Of a stretch of DNA of 33,264 nucleotides, positions 22,060 to 30,991 are shown piece after piece. The first letter of the stretch is position 1, and each line of letters begins with the position of its first letter. Where the stretch lies: NCBI GenBank assembly GCA_964058845.1, contig CAXKVR010000517.1, positions 1-33,264 on the forward strand, in the 5' to 3' direction. A program made the translations under genes and the position numbers. The DNA comes from Carex sylvatica. Taxonomy: Eukaryota > Streptophyta > Magnoliopsida > Poales > Cyperaceae. The notes below the pieces were generated by a model that had not been told where the DNA came from, did not search any database, and saw nothing but the letters and a program-made list of their open reading frames with translations.

Positions 22060-22468
22060 CTTCAAGCAACAGTAAAGGGCCATGTAATACGGTGTACCAC
22101 GCATTGACTGTGTTGCTCAAAAAGAATAGAAGTTTAGGTCAGCTATGGTGCATTATTGCATCGCCTTAAGTATAAGATGCTACTTGACATAGATATGGCA
22201 GTAAGGACAGCAAACCATGCACGGTTGTGACCTCATGCAGTTAAAGATTGACACAAGGTCTCATGAGTTTTTTGGACAGTCTAATATTGGAATGGACAAT
22301 AAGGTAAAAATTCACCAAGCAGTTAATATATATGTGTAAATTGCTGTGCAAAAAAAAAAAGCCTAGAGATTTTTAAATATATGTGTAAAAGAAGAGATGT
22401 AAGAAACGAACCGTGGAAGAGATTTTCTCCGTGCCACTTAATAGCTGTGCAAGGCCAAAATCACATAG
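22060..22468 (-). pseudogene. Captured protein kinase activation-segment fragment (two exons)
   Basis: Minus strand exon 22468-22412 (57 bp, after ATGTTTTAG) reads LCDFGLAQLLSGTEKISST, with the DFG magnesium-binding motif of kinase subdomain VII. Exon 22107-22060 (48 bp, after CAACACAG, before GTTTCTGA) reads SMRGTPYYMALYCCLK, the P+1 loop GTPYYMA. The expected Pro-Glu of the APE motif is replaced by Leu-Tyr. Both exons are phase 0 at both ends. A possible extra 28 bp exon at 22585-22558 reads SVTKMVILK, which would fit just before LCDFG in a kinase but whose 5' phase does not match the upstream protease exon. No ATP-binding lobe or catalytic loop is seen, so no kinase activity is possible. 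The subfamily is not determined. Confidence 0.7.
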
Positions 22469-23011
22469 CTAAAACATAGAATTTACAAACATTAAGATAA
22501 CATGCCAATTGAAGAATGGAAAAAGATGCTTTAAGCATGACACTCATATAATATTACCTTCAAAATCACCATTTTGGTTACAGAACTACAGACCAACTAG
22601 AATAATTTATGTAAGCTAAACATAATAATTAAAGAAAAGCAACCAATTTTGAGTTGCCAGTATCACTAAAGGTACCAGTATCATGGTACCAGTTCAACAA
22701 TTAAAATATCATGGTACCACTGATACACTGTAATCCAAATATCCAAAAAAAAAAAAATGCGGATTGTTGCAAAGAATGGACTGTCCAATAAATTTGAATA
22801 TATCTAGAGTGAGGCTCAATAGTTGACCTTTATACTGGTACCACACAGATACTGGTACCACACCTGCCATCTCTCATATTTGTACCAAACGGTCTAACAT
22901 TCAACATCTTTTGGGTTTTTGAGAGTAGCATCAAATAATTAAAGAAAAATGAAGTTAATATGTTATAGCTAATGGACTAGTATCAACTGATCTAAAATTA
23001 TTTAGATTTAC

Positions 23012-23102
23012 CTCATTTTGAAATAAGTAGTCGTGTGGGTATACATGCAAAGTCAGATTATTCTCAAAATTGAAAACAACTTCTGGGAATCCATCATCAA
23101 TA
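23012..23102 (-). pseudogene. Captured aspartic protease (A1 family) exon
   Basis: Minus strand exon 23102-23012 (91 bp) follows CCTTTCAG and ends before GTAAATC. After one leading base it reads IDDGFPEVVFNFENNLTL and then HVYPHDYLFQNE. DGFPxVxFxFENxxxLxVYPHDYLF is characteristic of plant aspartic proteinase-like (A36/A39-type) secreted enzymes, in the C-terminal half before the second disulfide region. Neither catalytic Asp motif (DTG/DSG) is in the fragment. The exon ends in phase 0, matching the kinase exon that follows on the same strand. Confidence 0.7.
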
Positions 23103-23439
23103 CTGAAAGGATCATTAATCACAAATTTATTTTGAGCCTAATTTATGCAAGTTGTATAAAATGGAAAACCATCTCATGTACCAGTATATTCTGGTTTAGA
23201 ATCTGACAAACAAGAATATCATGAAACAGAAATAAAAGTTACGAAAGGTTGAACTGAACCAGCATTATTTTACACAAAGGTACCAGCTTTCCAATTATTC
23301 AGTGTCATCAAGCAATTTGATCCCCAATCAAGCAAAATCAGCAAGCAATTCACAAAGATGCAGATTTAACTCAACATGATAGAAGCAATCAAGCCTTACA
23401 AGGTACAACAGAGAAGCAAAAAGAAAAACGCAAGGAAGC

Positions 23440-23760
23440 ATAGAGGGATTTACCGACGGGGCGCGTCTGTGCGTCTGTGCTAAACGACGGGGCGCGTCTG
23501 TGCTGGTGAGAGATCGAGAGAGAGATGGTGCGTCTGTCCTAGTGCCGATCTGATGCGAGAGATGGGTAGTGATGAAGGCAGGAAGGAGAGGAGAGGAGGA
23601 GAAGAGGCAGGAAGGGTTTTGGGTCGGGAGGGGGAGGATTTGGGGTCTAGAGCGCGATTGAAGGGTTTTGGGTCGGGAGGGGGAGGATTTGGGGGTCTAG
23701 AGCGCGATTGGAGCGGATTGAGATTTTTGTTCGGCGCGGAGGGAAATGCTACGCGGCTGA
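23440..23760 (-). promoter_or_regulatory. GC/CpG-rich block, candidate promoter and 5' leader for the captured exons
   Basis: In an otherwise AT-rich element this stretch is rich in G/C and CpG. It contains a ~49 bp tandem duplication (23611-23659 and 23660-23709, both starting GAAGGGTTTTGGGTCGGGAG) and repeated CGACGGGGCGCGTCTGTGC (about 23456 and 23485). On the minus strand it is CT-rich, ends CCGTCG|GTAAAT at about 23457/23456 (a plausible splice donor) and lies upstream of all captured exons. I infer a captured host promoter/5' UTR; there is no direct evidence of activity. Confidence 0.45.
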
Positions 23761-23809
23761 TCCAAATTTTGAGTTACAAACCTAGAAATAAAATTTACAG
23801 CGCGAAAAT

Positions 23810-24077
23810 CACTGACTGTTTATAAAAACAGTCAGTGTTGCTTCTATCACTGACTGTTTATAAAAAAAACAGTCAATGTTAGCAGCTAATACTGACTGTT
23901 TATAAAAACAGTCAGTGTTGCTTCTATCACTGACTGTTTATAAAAACAGTCAGTGTTGCTTCCATCACTGACTATTTTTATAAACAGTCAGTGATGGAAG
24001 CAACACTGACTATTTTTTTAAAAACAGTCAGCGTTGACAGTCAACACTGACTGTTTTTTTTTAAAACAGTCAGTGTT
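23810..24077. repeat. Internal hairpin array of the inner CACTA
   Basis: About seven units of CACTGACTGTTTATAAAAACAG or its variants, joined by TTGCTTCTAT-like spacers, each able to fold on itself. The unit resembles the terminal arrays but uses a TTTATAAA loop. It sits 2 kb inside the right end, where a single simple CACTA would not be expected to have one. Confidence 0.9.
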
Positions 24078-24567
24078 CATAACAAATATTTTTATAAAAA
24101 TTTACTTGAAACAAGCACGTACGTGATGGTGTAATAACATGTAATTGCAGCATCTTTTCTATATGAATTTTATAATTTAAATAGTTAATGTTTATTTTCT
24201 ATGCAAGAAATTCTTGATTTTAGTTTGCATTATTTTTTATGCATGAATATTTGTTGTTGGGTATTAAGCCCTTAATTAACGGATCCAAGTTTGCATGAGC
24301 ATGTGTTACACAATTAATGGTACGTGGGATACGGGGATCAGACAAAAAATTTTGGTGCTGGCTTAACATATGCTCTCTGTCTTGCTTGTGCTTAACATAA
24401 TTGTAACTGTTGCCTTCCCTTTGGGGTAAATTCAATTTTTTCTGCAATAAATATATATACAACATTATAATTATTTTATGCAAAATTTGAAGTTAGAATT
24501 AAATTGAATTTAGAATAATGTACCTTAATAGCTAATTTTAAATTATTTAACAATTTATTTTTAAATA

Positions 24568-25849
24568 TACAATTTAAATTTATAAAATTCTAAGTTTCTA
24601 ATTAACATTTTTTTTCTTCAACATAAATTATATTATCATATTATTTATTTATGTACGTATTTCCTTAACAACTAATCAAAGTTTAAAAATATATTATAAA
24701 TTTTAAAAGACTTAATTGTATTGTAAAAATCCACAAATTACTTAATTTGATTCCGTTATAAAATTTGTCAACACACGCAAAATCCTGGTTGAAATCAATT
24801 ATTTAATTCGTATTTGTAAAAACTTTCCAGATTTTATTAAATAAATTAATGTATTACATGTGTTCAATGAAATGTTCAAACCAAAATAGTATATTTTTAA
24901 TTATTATATTTGAAAAAAAAACTATTAAGGAAAAAAAATGTAAATTAGAATGAAAAATGAAACAAACAAAAATATGAAAAATAAACATAATTGTTAAATA
25001 TCTTACAAAATTTTCATAATACACATAAATTATTACTTTTAAATAAAATTCAACCCATATAAATTTCTGATTGACCCACGGATGACATATTTCCGTGCGT
25101 CTTCATTAACTCACGAAACAAGAGTTTATGTTTCATGTTCATGTATAGAAGATGTGAGTCATATATGCAATATGCATGTAATGCTATATAATATAATGTG
25201 TTAAAATCATTTAATTAAGCAATAAACATGTTATAACATTAATTATTGTATAAATATAATTCCAATCCTATTTTTATATTTTATGAATTACAACGATAAA
25301 ATATTTATTGCATCTATAAATTCAATTTAAACAATTAAACTTAATTATTACATATCTTACAAAATATACACAATGCATAAATTTTTATTCTCAAATAGTT
25401 ATACATCCCTAATAAGTTATTTCTAAATGTACAAGTGATATTAATAATTTATTTCTCAAATAGTTATACATCCCTAACATGAAATCTATCTACAATTTAA
25501 ATTTTCACTGTTTCTAATTAATATATTTTTATTTTGTTTAACATAAATTAAATTATCATATTATTTATTTATGTACGTATTTCCTTAACAACTAATCAAA
25601 GTTTAAAAATATATTATAAATTTTAAAAGACTTAATTGTATTGTAAAAATCCACAAATTACTTAATTTGATTCCGTTATAAAATTTGTTAACACACGAAA
25701 AATTCTAGTTGAAATCAATTATTTAATTCGTATTTGTAAAAACATGAAAGATTTTATTAAATAAATTAATGTATTACATGTGTTCAATGAAATGTTCAAA
25801 TCAAAATAGTATATTTTTAATTATTATATTTGAAAAAAAGACTATTAAG
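24568..25849. repeat. Direct duplication of ~340 bp in the AT-rich right part of the inner CACTA
   Basis: Copy 1 (about 24568-24929) and copy 2 (about 25490-25849) are about 920 bp apart. From ACATAAATTA (24621 and 25541) to ACTATTAAG they align without indels and with few mismatches. The ~560 bp between them and the 24081-24567 segment are AT-rich with no gene. A smaller local repeat, TCAAATAGTTATACATCCCT, occurs at about 25394 and 25456. Confidence 0.85.
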
Positions 25850-25853
25850 AACT

Positions 25854-26078
25854 AACACTGACTGTTTTTAAGGAGTCAGTGTTAGTACTCAACACTGACG
25901 CCTAAAAAACAGTCAGTGTTGGTGCTCAACACTGACTGTTTTAGAAAAGAGTCAGTGTTGAACACCAACACTGACTGTTTTTGAAAAGAGTCAGTGTTGA
26001 ACACCAACACTGACTGTTTTTGAAAAACAGTCAGTGTAGTATGCGCAACACTGATGCTTTGCTTAAAACAGTCAGTGG
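25854..26078. repeat. 3' subterminal hairpin array of the inner CACTA
   Basis: About five to six palindromic units of AACACTGACTGTTTT...AAAACAGTCAGTGTT, ending 7-8 bp before the conserved terminal repeat. Counterpart of 19548-19949. Confidence 0.9.
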
Positions 26079-26126
26079 TTAAGGGTCGGTGAAGGGGTTT
26101 TTTGTACTAGTGTTTAGATGAAGCAT

Positions 26127-26945
26127 CATTGCAGAAATTCGTGTTAAAGATTTCTGCCATTGGATTCGTGACAAAACACAGTATGATCCGAATTGTGACA
26201 TACATATCAAAAGCTTGTGTTTCGGACCAAATCTAGAGATAACACCTCTTACAAGGGATACAACATCAATGGCTTAAGATTTCACACACATGAATACGCC
26301 TTGCGCAAAGCAACTCGTAGCAGCGGGGTATGCATCCTTGCAGAGGATAGAGAGTACTACGGAGTTATAAAGGATGTAGTTGAGCTAGTTTACGAAGGAT
26401 TCGACAAGATTGTGCTCTTTGAATGTTATTGGTTTGATCCAATAAGTGGAGTAAGGGTGGACAAGAAGCATGACCTTGTTGAGGTCAAATACACGGGTCT
26501 TAGAGCACTACCTGATCCCTTTGTGTTAGCAGCTCAAGCAATTCAAGTTATCTACCTAAAATATGCATCAGATGATCTAAGTGAGTGGATGGTGGCAATA
26601 AAGACAGGACGCAAACCAAACTGGGATCATCAAATGGTTAGAACTGACTCAAACCCCGACATTTTTTAGGAACAGTGGCCGGGTTGTGATTACGAGGTTA
26701 CGGGTGGAGAGGAGTTAGATATACATATTGTTTTGGTAGATCAAGGCATTCTAGAAGCAGTGGACCAGGGAGAACTCGCGAAATTAACCTCACGTGTCCA
26801 GTCCACAGTAAGAGATGATGAGACCGGGTATGAAACCGAAGAAGAAAATGAACTTAATAATGATGAAGGAACTGATCAATTAGAGGAAGCTGATGAACCA
26901 TACGGATGGTATGTGTATTCATCCTTTAATTTCAGCATCATTTAA
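26127..26945 (+). pseudogene. Outer CACTA transposase, C-terminal part (DUF4216)
   Basis: The first segment reads AEIRVKDFCHWIRDKTQYDP and a -1/+1 shift near 26220 leads into the next frame. There YKGYNINGLRFHTHEYA, then EYYGVIKDVVELVYEGF and FECYWFDP, then DPFVLAAQAIQVIYLK match DUF4216. A TAG at 26667-26669 interrupts; the same frame then continues through an acidic tail (DDETGYETEEENELNNDEGT) to 26945. A splice donor at about 26907 (GGTATGTG) could lead to a last exon near 27460 (DDNEVYKLHLDFECK then TGA), but its phase does not fit cleanly. With the inner insertion, one frameshift and one stop, the protein cannot be made. Confidence 0.8.
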
Positions 26946-27910
26946 TTACATATGATAATTCGATTTGACTTTATTAATTTCAAGTGCAATGATTCTCACT
27001 AAATAACATTTCTTTTTATCGATGCAAATGTGTAGCTGAGATTGGTACATTTAGCACTTATTAGGATCAGTACAGGTATATGTACCAGTTAACTAAAAAT
27101 CATAGTATTGATCATAAAAGTATTGGTCTACTGGTCTGGATCTTAGTAGTTAGTAAGGGATCTCGAGTGCCGATACTAGAAGCAAGCCGCCCTATTCTAT
27201 TACCAGAAAAAAATTGGTAGAAGCAGAGATGCTTTACATCAAAGGGTTTCAGGTTGGATGAGCAAGCGTAAAGGTAAAGGATTCATTACTTGCTGGGGGT
27301 TCCTGTGTCTAGAAAGTCCTAACAGTAGACTTTATGTTGGACACTCGAAAAATTAAGACCATAAAGACCTATTTTCTTGCATTAAATACTTCATGGCATA
27401 CTACGCAAAACCAAAATTAAATGCTAACATATCATTTTTTTTATAATCTGATCCTATAGGTGATGACAATGAAGTTTACAAATTACATCTGGACTTCGAG
27501 TGCAAATGAATATTGTCATACTAGTATTGTATTTTCATTTCGGCAAACATATAGCTTAATGAACTTAATTAATTCCTTCCCAGTTTTTTTTATTTCTAGC
27601 TACTCCTTTAATTCCATATTTTGCGTAAATCTATATTTGTGCTTGTTAAAATGCATTAAGCATAATGTGATTGTATTTGGTACAATTTGTGACACTAATT
27701 GCTATGCAATTGTAGAACTCAATTAATATTTATGCTTGACTTAATTAAGCTTGGATCATTATAAGTTATTTCATTTTTATTTAAATATTTATCAATCATT
27801 AAAATTTTAGTTTGTAATATATTATTTTTCAAGAAACTGTGGTAATTAATTTGTTAGATTTCAGTTTAATTAGCAATATTTTTAATTGGGTAAAGCGGAA
27901 AATAAGATCT
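26946..27910 (+). other. Outer CACTA 3' non-coding region
   Basis: AT-rich sequence with no convincing gene. The only candidate is the possible short terminal exon near 27460-27510 described with the DUF4216 part. Confidence 0.4.
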
Positions 27911-28196
27911 GCAGCTAGCAGGGCGACCCATCTTATTTCCGTGGACATACGCACGGTAATGAAGGACATAGCAGTGCAAACATAGATCGCTGGTCCCACA
28001 TAGTATTCGCGAGGATATTTTAAAGCCTATCGCGAGGTTACTCTTATTGTGAGGCAGCTAGCAGGGCGACCCATCTTATTCACGTGGACATACGCACGGT
28101 AATGAAGGATATAACAGTGCAAACATAGATCGCTGGTCCCACATAGTATTCGCGAGGATATTTCAAAGCCTATCGCGAGGTTACTCTTATCGCGAG
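27911..28196. repeat. 143 bp tandem duplication in the outer CACTA 3' subterminal zone
   Basis: Unit 1 (27911-28053) and unit 2 (28054-28196) both start GCAGCTAGCAGGGCGACCCA and end TTACTCTTAT followed by TGTGAG or CGCGAG. Each carries ATTCGCGAGGATATTT and TATCGCGAGGTTA. A handful of differences, mostly transitions at CpG/TG sites, separate them. Confidence 0.92.
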
Positions 28197-28259
28197 GCTA
28201 TTTGAAGACTCTCGCGAATTCATTATCATTATCCTTGCGAAAACCTGGCTGCTGTAGTG
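28197..28259 (-). repeat. Outer CACTA 3' terminal inverted repeat
   Basis: It ends CTGCTGTAGTG at 28259. Read on the minus strand it begins CACTACAGCAGCCAGGTTTT and aligns with the start at 10673. Confidence 0.8.
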
Positions 28260-28344
28260 GTGGAACCTGAAGTGGTATGTACCCAACCAAACAAACGTTA
28301 TCTAGCTATATAGTAACTCAAGCGCAATTTTAATAACTAAACAA

Positions 28345-29144
28345 TGTTGGATTTATTACCAACCTCGTTGGATTTAATGTCAACATTGAGCATATATGTA
28401 ATCTAATTATGCATTGTTTACTGTCATATATGGTTGTCAATTAAAGTGATCAAATAAAGAAATAGACAATCAATATATTCATTAGGATATGGTCCACAAA
28501 TGTGTAGAACAATTTAGGCAAATATCAAATCATTGATGGACTGATTCTGAAATTTGCAATTAAGGAAAAACCGATTCTCTAGCTGCTGCACGGATTTTGA
28601 TGCAGTGGCACGTTTTTTGATGCACGTTTTTTTTAAAGTTGGCATGTGGCCAGAAAATCGGTTTAGGGTTAGGGTTTGGCAATATGTCTACCCCTCATCT
28701 CTATAAATAGGTTGGTCCCCAAAGCACAAGAATATACGAAAAGTTGCAGAATTCTCTAGCCGTCATCTAGTAATTCTGTAGCCTTCTCTACTTCTCCCCA
28801 TTAAAGAATAGAGATGTGAGATCATTAAGAAATTGTGAACACGATCTCACAAGGGCAGTCTTGTAGCTTTGGAAGGCTTCATCCTATCACTAAGGAGGCC
28901 GTCGACGCTTCAACCTCTACATCTGTACGAAGGTTTTCTTGCCGCTGTCTCACACAAGTTCATCAACCGCTTTTGAGAGAAGCTTAACGCAAACACACTA
29001 ATGGAATCAGGTATTGCGTCTGCTCCCTAAGAATTGATGAATTTTGCATGATGGCCATTTTGGCATAGGTAGATCAATAGTGGCATATTGAATTGAACTG
29101 TTTATGTGGTTGAATTGTTTTAGTGTAACAATAAAGTTCCAACA
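28345..29144 (+). repeat. Copia 5' LTR
   Basis: 800 bp with perfect 7 bp inverted ends. A TATAAATA box at 28702-28709 marks the likely U3/R promoter. Over the 664 bp that can be compared, it differs from the 3' LTR only at 28380 (T) versus 32636 (C). Confidence 0.95.
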
Positions 29145-29146
29145 AG

Positions 29147-29160
29147 TGGTATCAGAGCCA
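29147..29160 (+). promoter_or_regulatory. Copia primer-binding site
   Basis: TGGTATCAGAGCCA starts two bases after the 5' LTR. It is the complement of the 3' end of initiator methionine tRNA, the usual primer of plant copia elements. Confidence 0.92.
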
Positions 29161-30370
29161 CTCCTATGCCAATTTGGATTGTTTGTTTAGAATTGATCTA
29201 AAGAATAAACAATTGATTGTTGATTTTTCAATTGCTTTGAAATTGTTTATTTTTTATTACTATGCTATCCGAGCAATAAATAAAAAAAAAAAAAATTACC
29301 ATGTTATAATCAATAATTTGGGTAATTTTATTACTAAATCAGAATATGCAATAATTATGGATTTATTGATTTATTTGATTCGGCTAGATATTCTGATTTG
29401 TTGATTACTATATATGCATATTCTGAATTTATTGATTCGGCTGGATTATATGCTCAATACTTATTATCAAAGTTTTGGAATTATATTCGGATCAAATTAT
29501 GTTGAAATTTCTATTTTGATTATAACATAGTAAAGTGATTTTGTTAAACAATTTTTTTTTAAGTATTCCGCTGCTATTTTTAGACCACAACAGAGTATGC
29601 AATAATTTGATTAGGGTAAAGTCAAATTTTGAAAACTGCAAATTATTGTGAAGCAATTAAATTTTTCTTTTGCGTTAGTTTGATTGCACATTTAGATTAT
29701 ATAATTATGGTATAAATTATCGTTCTTTTAAAGGCAAAGGGATATGTAATTTGGATTTGAATTAATTGATTCCTAATTGTACCCAAAGGTACCTCTTTTG
29801 ATGAGGTTAATTCAAATGCATTTTATGAAGGAAGTTAAGGTGCAATTAATGGATGTAATCATTATCGGCCCAAAGGAAGGTAATGGTTACAAAAATTATT
29901 TGTGCAAGTGAGTAATAATAAAGTATAGTGATAATCAAAAATTTTACACATATGTCAACATTGTCGGCCCAAAGGAAGGCATGTTGTTCGGTATGTTCTA
30001 GGTTATCAGTACTTTATTATTGCGCAAAGTATCATAAGAAATTGACCCGTTACCCAAAGGTAGCCGCTTAATGGAAACTGATATTTTGGTTTTATGATGA
30101 TATTAAGACTCATAAAATATATGGTGATTTATTAAGACAAGTTGCAACACTATGAACGTAACAATGTCAAGGCAAGTTCTGTCTAGGCAAGTCGGAATTT
30201 GAAGCGAATCCTAGTGATCCCTGACTTACCTGGGAACTTACCTGGTTGTGAAATTCAAATACGCTGTGACAATAAAGGATAATCATCAAATATTTTTTTA
30301 GCATTATGGCCTTTACTAGAATTTATAATTTAAAATTTAAAATTTCTGAATTAAGACTAAATCGTGAGTA
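29161..30370 (+). other. Copia internal region where gag/protease would lie, no domain recognised
   Basis: About 1.2 kb of AT-rich sequence with no gag, CCHC knuckle or protease motif. It holds two copies of CGGCCCAAAGGAAGG (about 29867 and 29963) and related CCCAAAGGTA words (29782 and 30053), part of a larger repeat shared with 30829-30990. Confidence 0.5.
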
Positions 30371-30990
30371 TGGGGATGTCCAGCTGAGGCAAGGCCTTAC
30401 AAACCTGCCGAAAAGAAACTGGATGAAAGGACAATTAGTTGTTATTTTGTTGGGTATGCCGAGCGCTCAAGGGGTTATAAATTTTATAATCCTACATAAC
30501 ATAATATATTTGAGATGAAAAATGCAAAATTTTTCGAGGATGTTAAGTTTGTGGGGGGTGAGAAAATAATTGATTTCAAAAGAAAATATGCAAATATTCC
30601 ATTAGGTGTTGCGAGTTTTGTGGATATAGATCCGAGTTTTACTCAAAACATCATTACGGTCGAAATCATTATTGAAATTCAAACTCAACAAGATCCAGAG
30701 ACGGGTGTAGGCCAGATTGTTTCAGACAATACTGGAAGCCCTCAAGAAAATTCAGAAGTGCCAATAAAGAAATACAAAGTTTGTCTTGTCACTAAAGATT
30801 TAAGAGACTTTCTATTTGATTTTATTTGATGAATGCAAGCATCAACCGGCCCAAAGGAAGGTTAATGATTGTTAAAATTATGTGTACATAGAGTATAGTG
30901 ATGATTATTATGTTTTACATATAATCAATATTGTCGGCCCAAAGGAAGGCATATCGATTGATATGTTATTGGAATCATCAATACTCTATT
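29840..30990 (+). repeat. Diverged ~160 bp direct repeat with CGGCCCAAAGGAAGG motifs
   Basis: Block 1 (about 29840-30020) and block 2 (about 30829-30990) share the order CGGCCCAAAGGAAGG, TAGTGAT, a TTTTACA(C)ATAT-like stretch, TATTGTCGGCCCAAAGGAAGG then CAT, and a rough ATCA(G/A)TACT. The motif therefore appears four times, in pairs about 86-96 bp apart. Confidence 0.7.
30371..30829 (+). pseudogene. Copia integrase C-terminal remnant
   Basis: One frame reads WGCPAEARPYKPAEKKLDER, then ISCYFVGYAERSRGYKFYNP, the conserved end of the copia integrase (GCPA...GYFVGY...S+GY+FY). It meets a stop at 30496-30498 and continues in frame with NAKFFEDVKFVGGEKIIDF to 30829. The zinc-binding and DDE catalytic parts upstream are absent. 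Confidence 0.82.
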
Positions 30991-30991
30991 T

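Larger units (their letters stand above)
19533..26112 (-). mobile_element. Inner non-autonomous CACTA (Pack-CACTA candidate) carrying host gene fragments
   Basis: The 5' end reads CACTAGTACAAAAAACCCCT and continues TCACTGAC. The 3' end is its reverse complement with one mismatch in about 28 positions. TTT flanks both sides (19530-19532 and 26113-26115), the 3 bp target duplication of CACTA elements. At 6,580 bp it contains no TNP2-like or other transposase that I can recognise. It has hairpin arrays next to both ends and one internally. Its minus strand carries exon-like pieces of an aspartic protease, a protein kinase and a USE1-like SNARE. It sits in the outer transposase intron, about 12 bp before the likely 3' splice site. 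Strand is given for the cargo. Its ends differ from the outer element's (CACTAGTA versus CACTACAG), so the outer transposase is not an obvious driver. Confidence 0.9.
10673..28259 (+). mobile_element. Outer CACTA (En/Spm) transposon, old, with nested insertions
   Basis: The 5' end reads CACTACAGCCGCCGGGTATT. The reverse complement of the 3' end reads CACTACAGCAGCCAGGTTTT. Both subterminal zones carry TCGCGAGG-type repeats, as CACTA elements have for binding of TNPA-like proteins. Between them lies a TNP2-type transposase gene on the plus strand (13327-26945) in several exons. The span of 17.6 kb shrinks to about 8 kb after removing a solo LTR (2.1 kb), an inner CACTA (6.6 kb) and an intron insertion (~1 kb), close to a normal autonomous CACTA size. 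The 3 bp flanks (TTC before, GTG after) do not match, so the target duplication has decayed or one end was altered. Confidence 0.85.

Noticed and set aside
23553..23825. 90-codon glycine/arginine-rich ORF on the plus strand
   Set aside because: Composition artefact of the GC-rich duplicated block; runs into the hairpin array and lacks similarity to known proteins.
24220..24483. 87-codon minus-strand ORF in the inner CACTA as a TNPA-like gene
   Set aside because: No recognisable motif and no splice context; probably chance.
19548..26078. CRISPR-like regular repeats
   Set aside because: Units are palindromic, spacers are short and repeated, and they lie at the ends of a plant CACTA transposon; no cas-like genes.
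29174..29404. 76-codon ORF just after the copia primer-binding site as possible gag
   Set aside because: No gag or zinc-knuckle features; composition is that of random AT-rich DNA.
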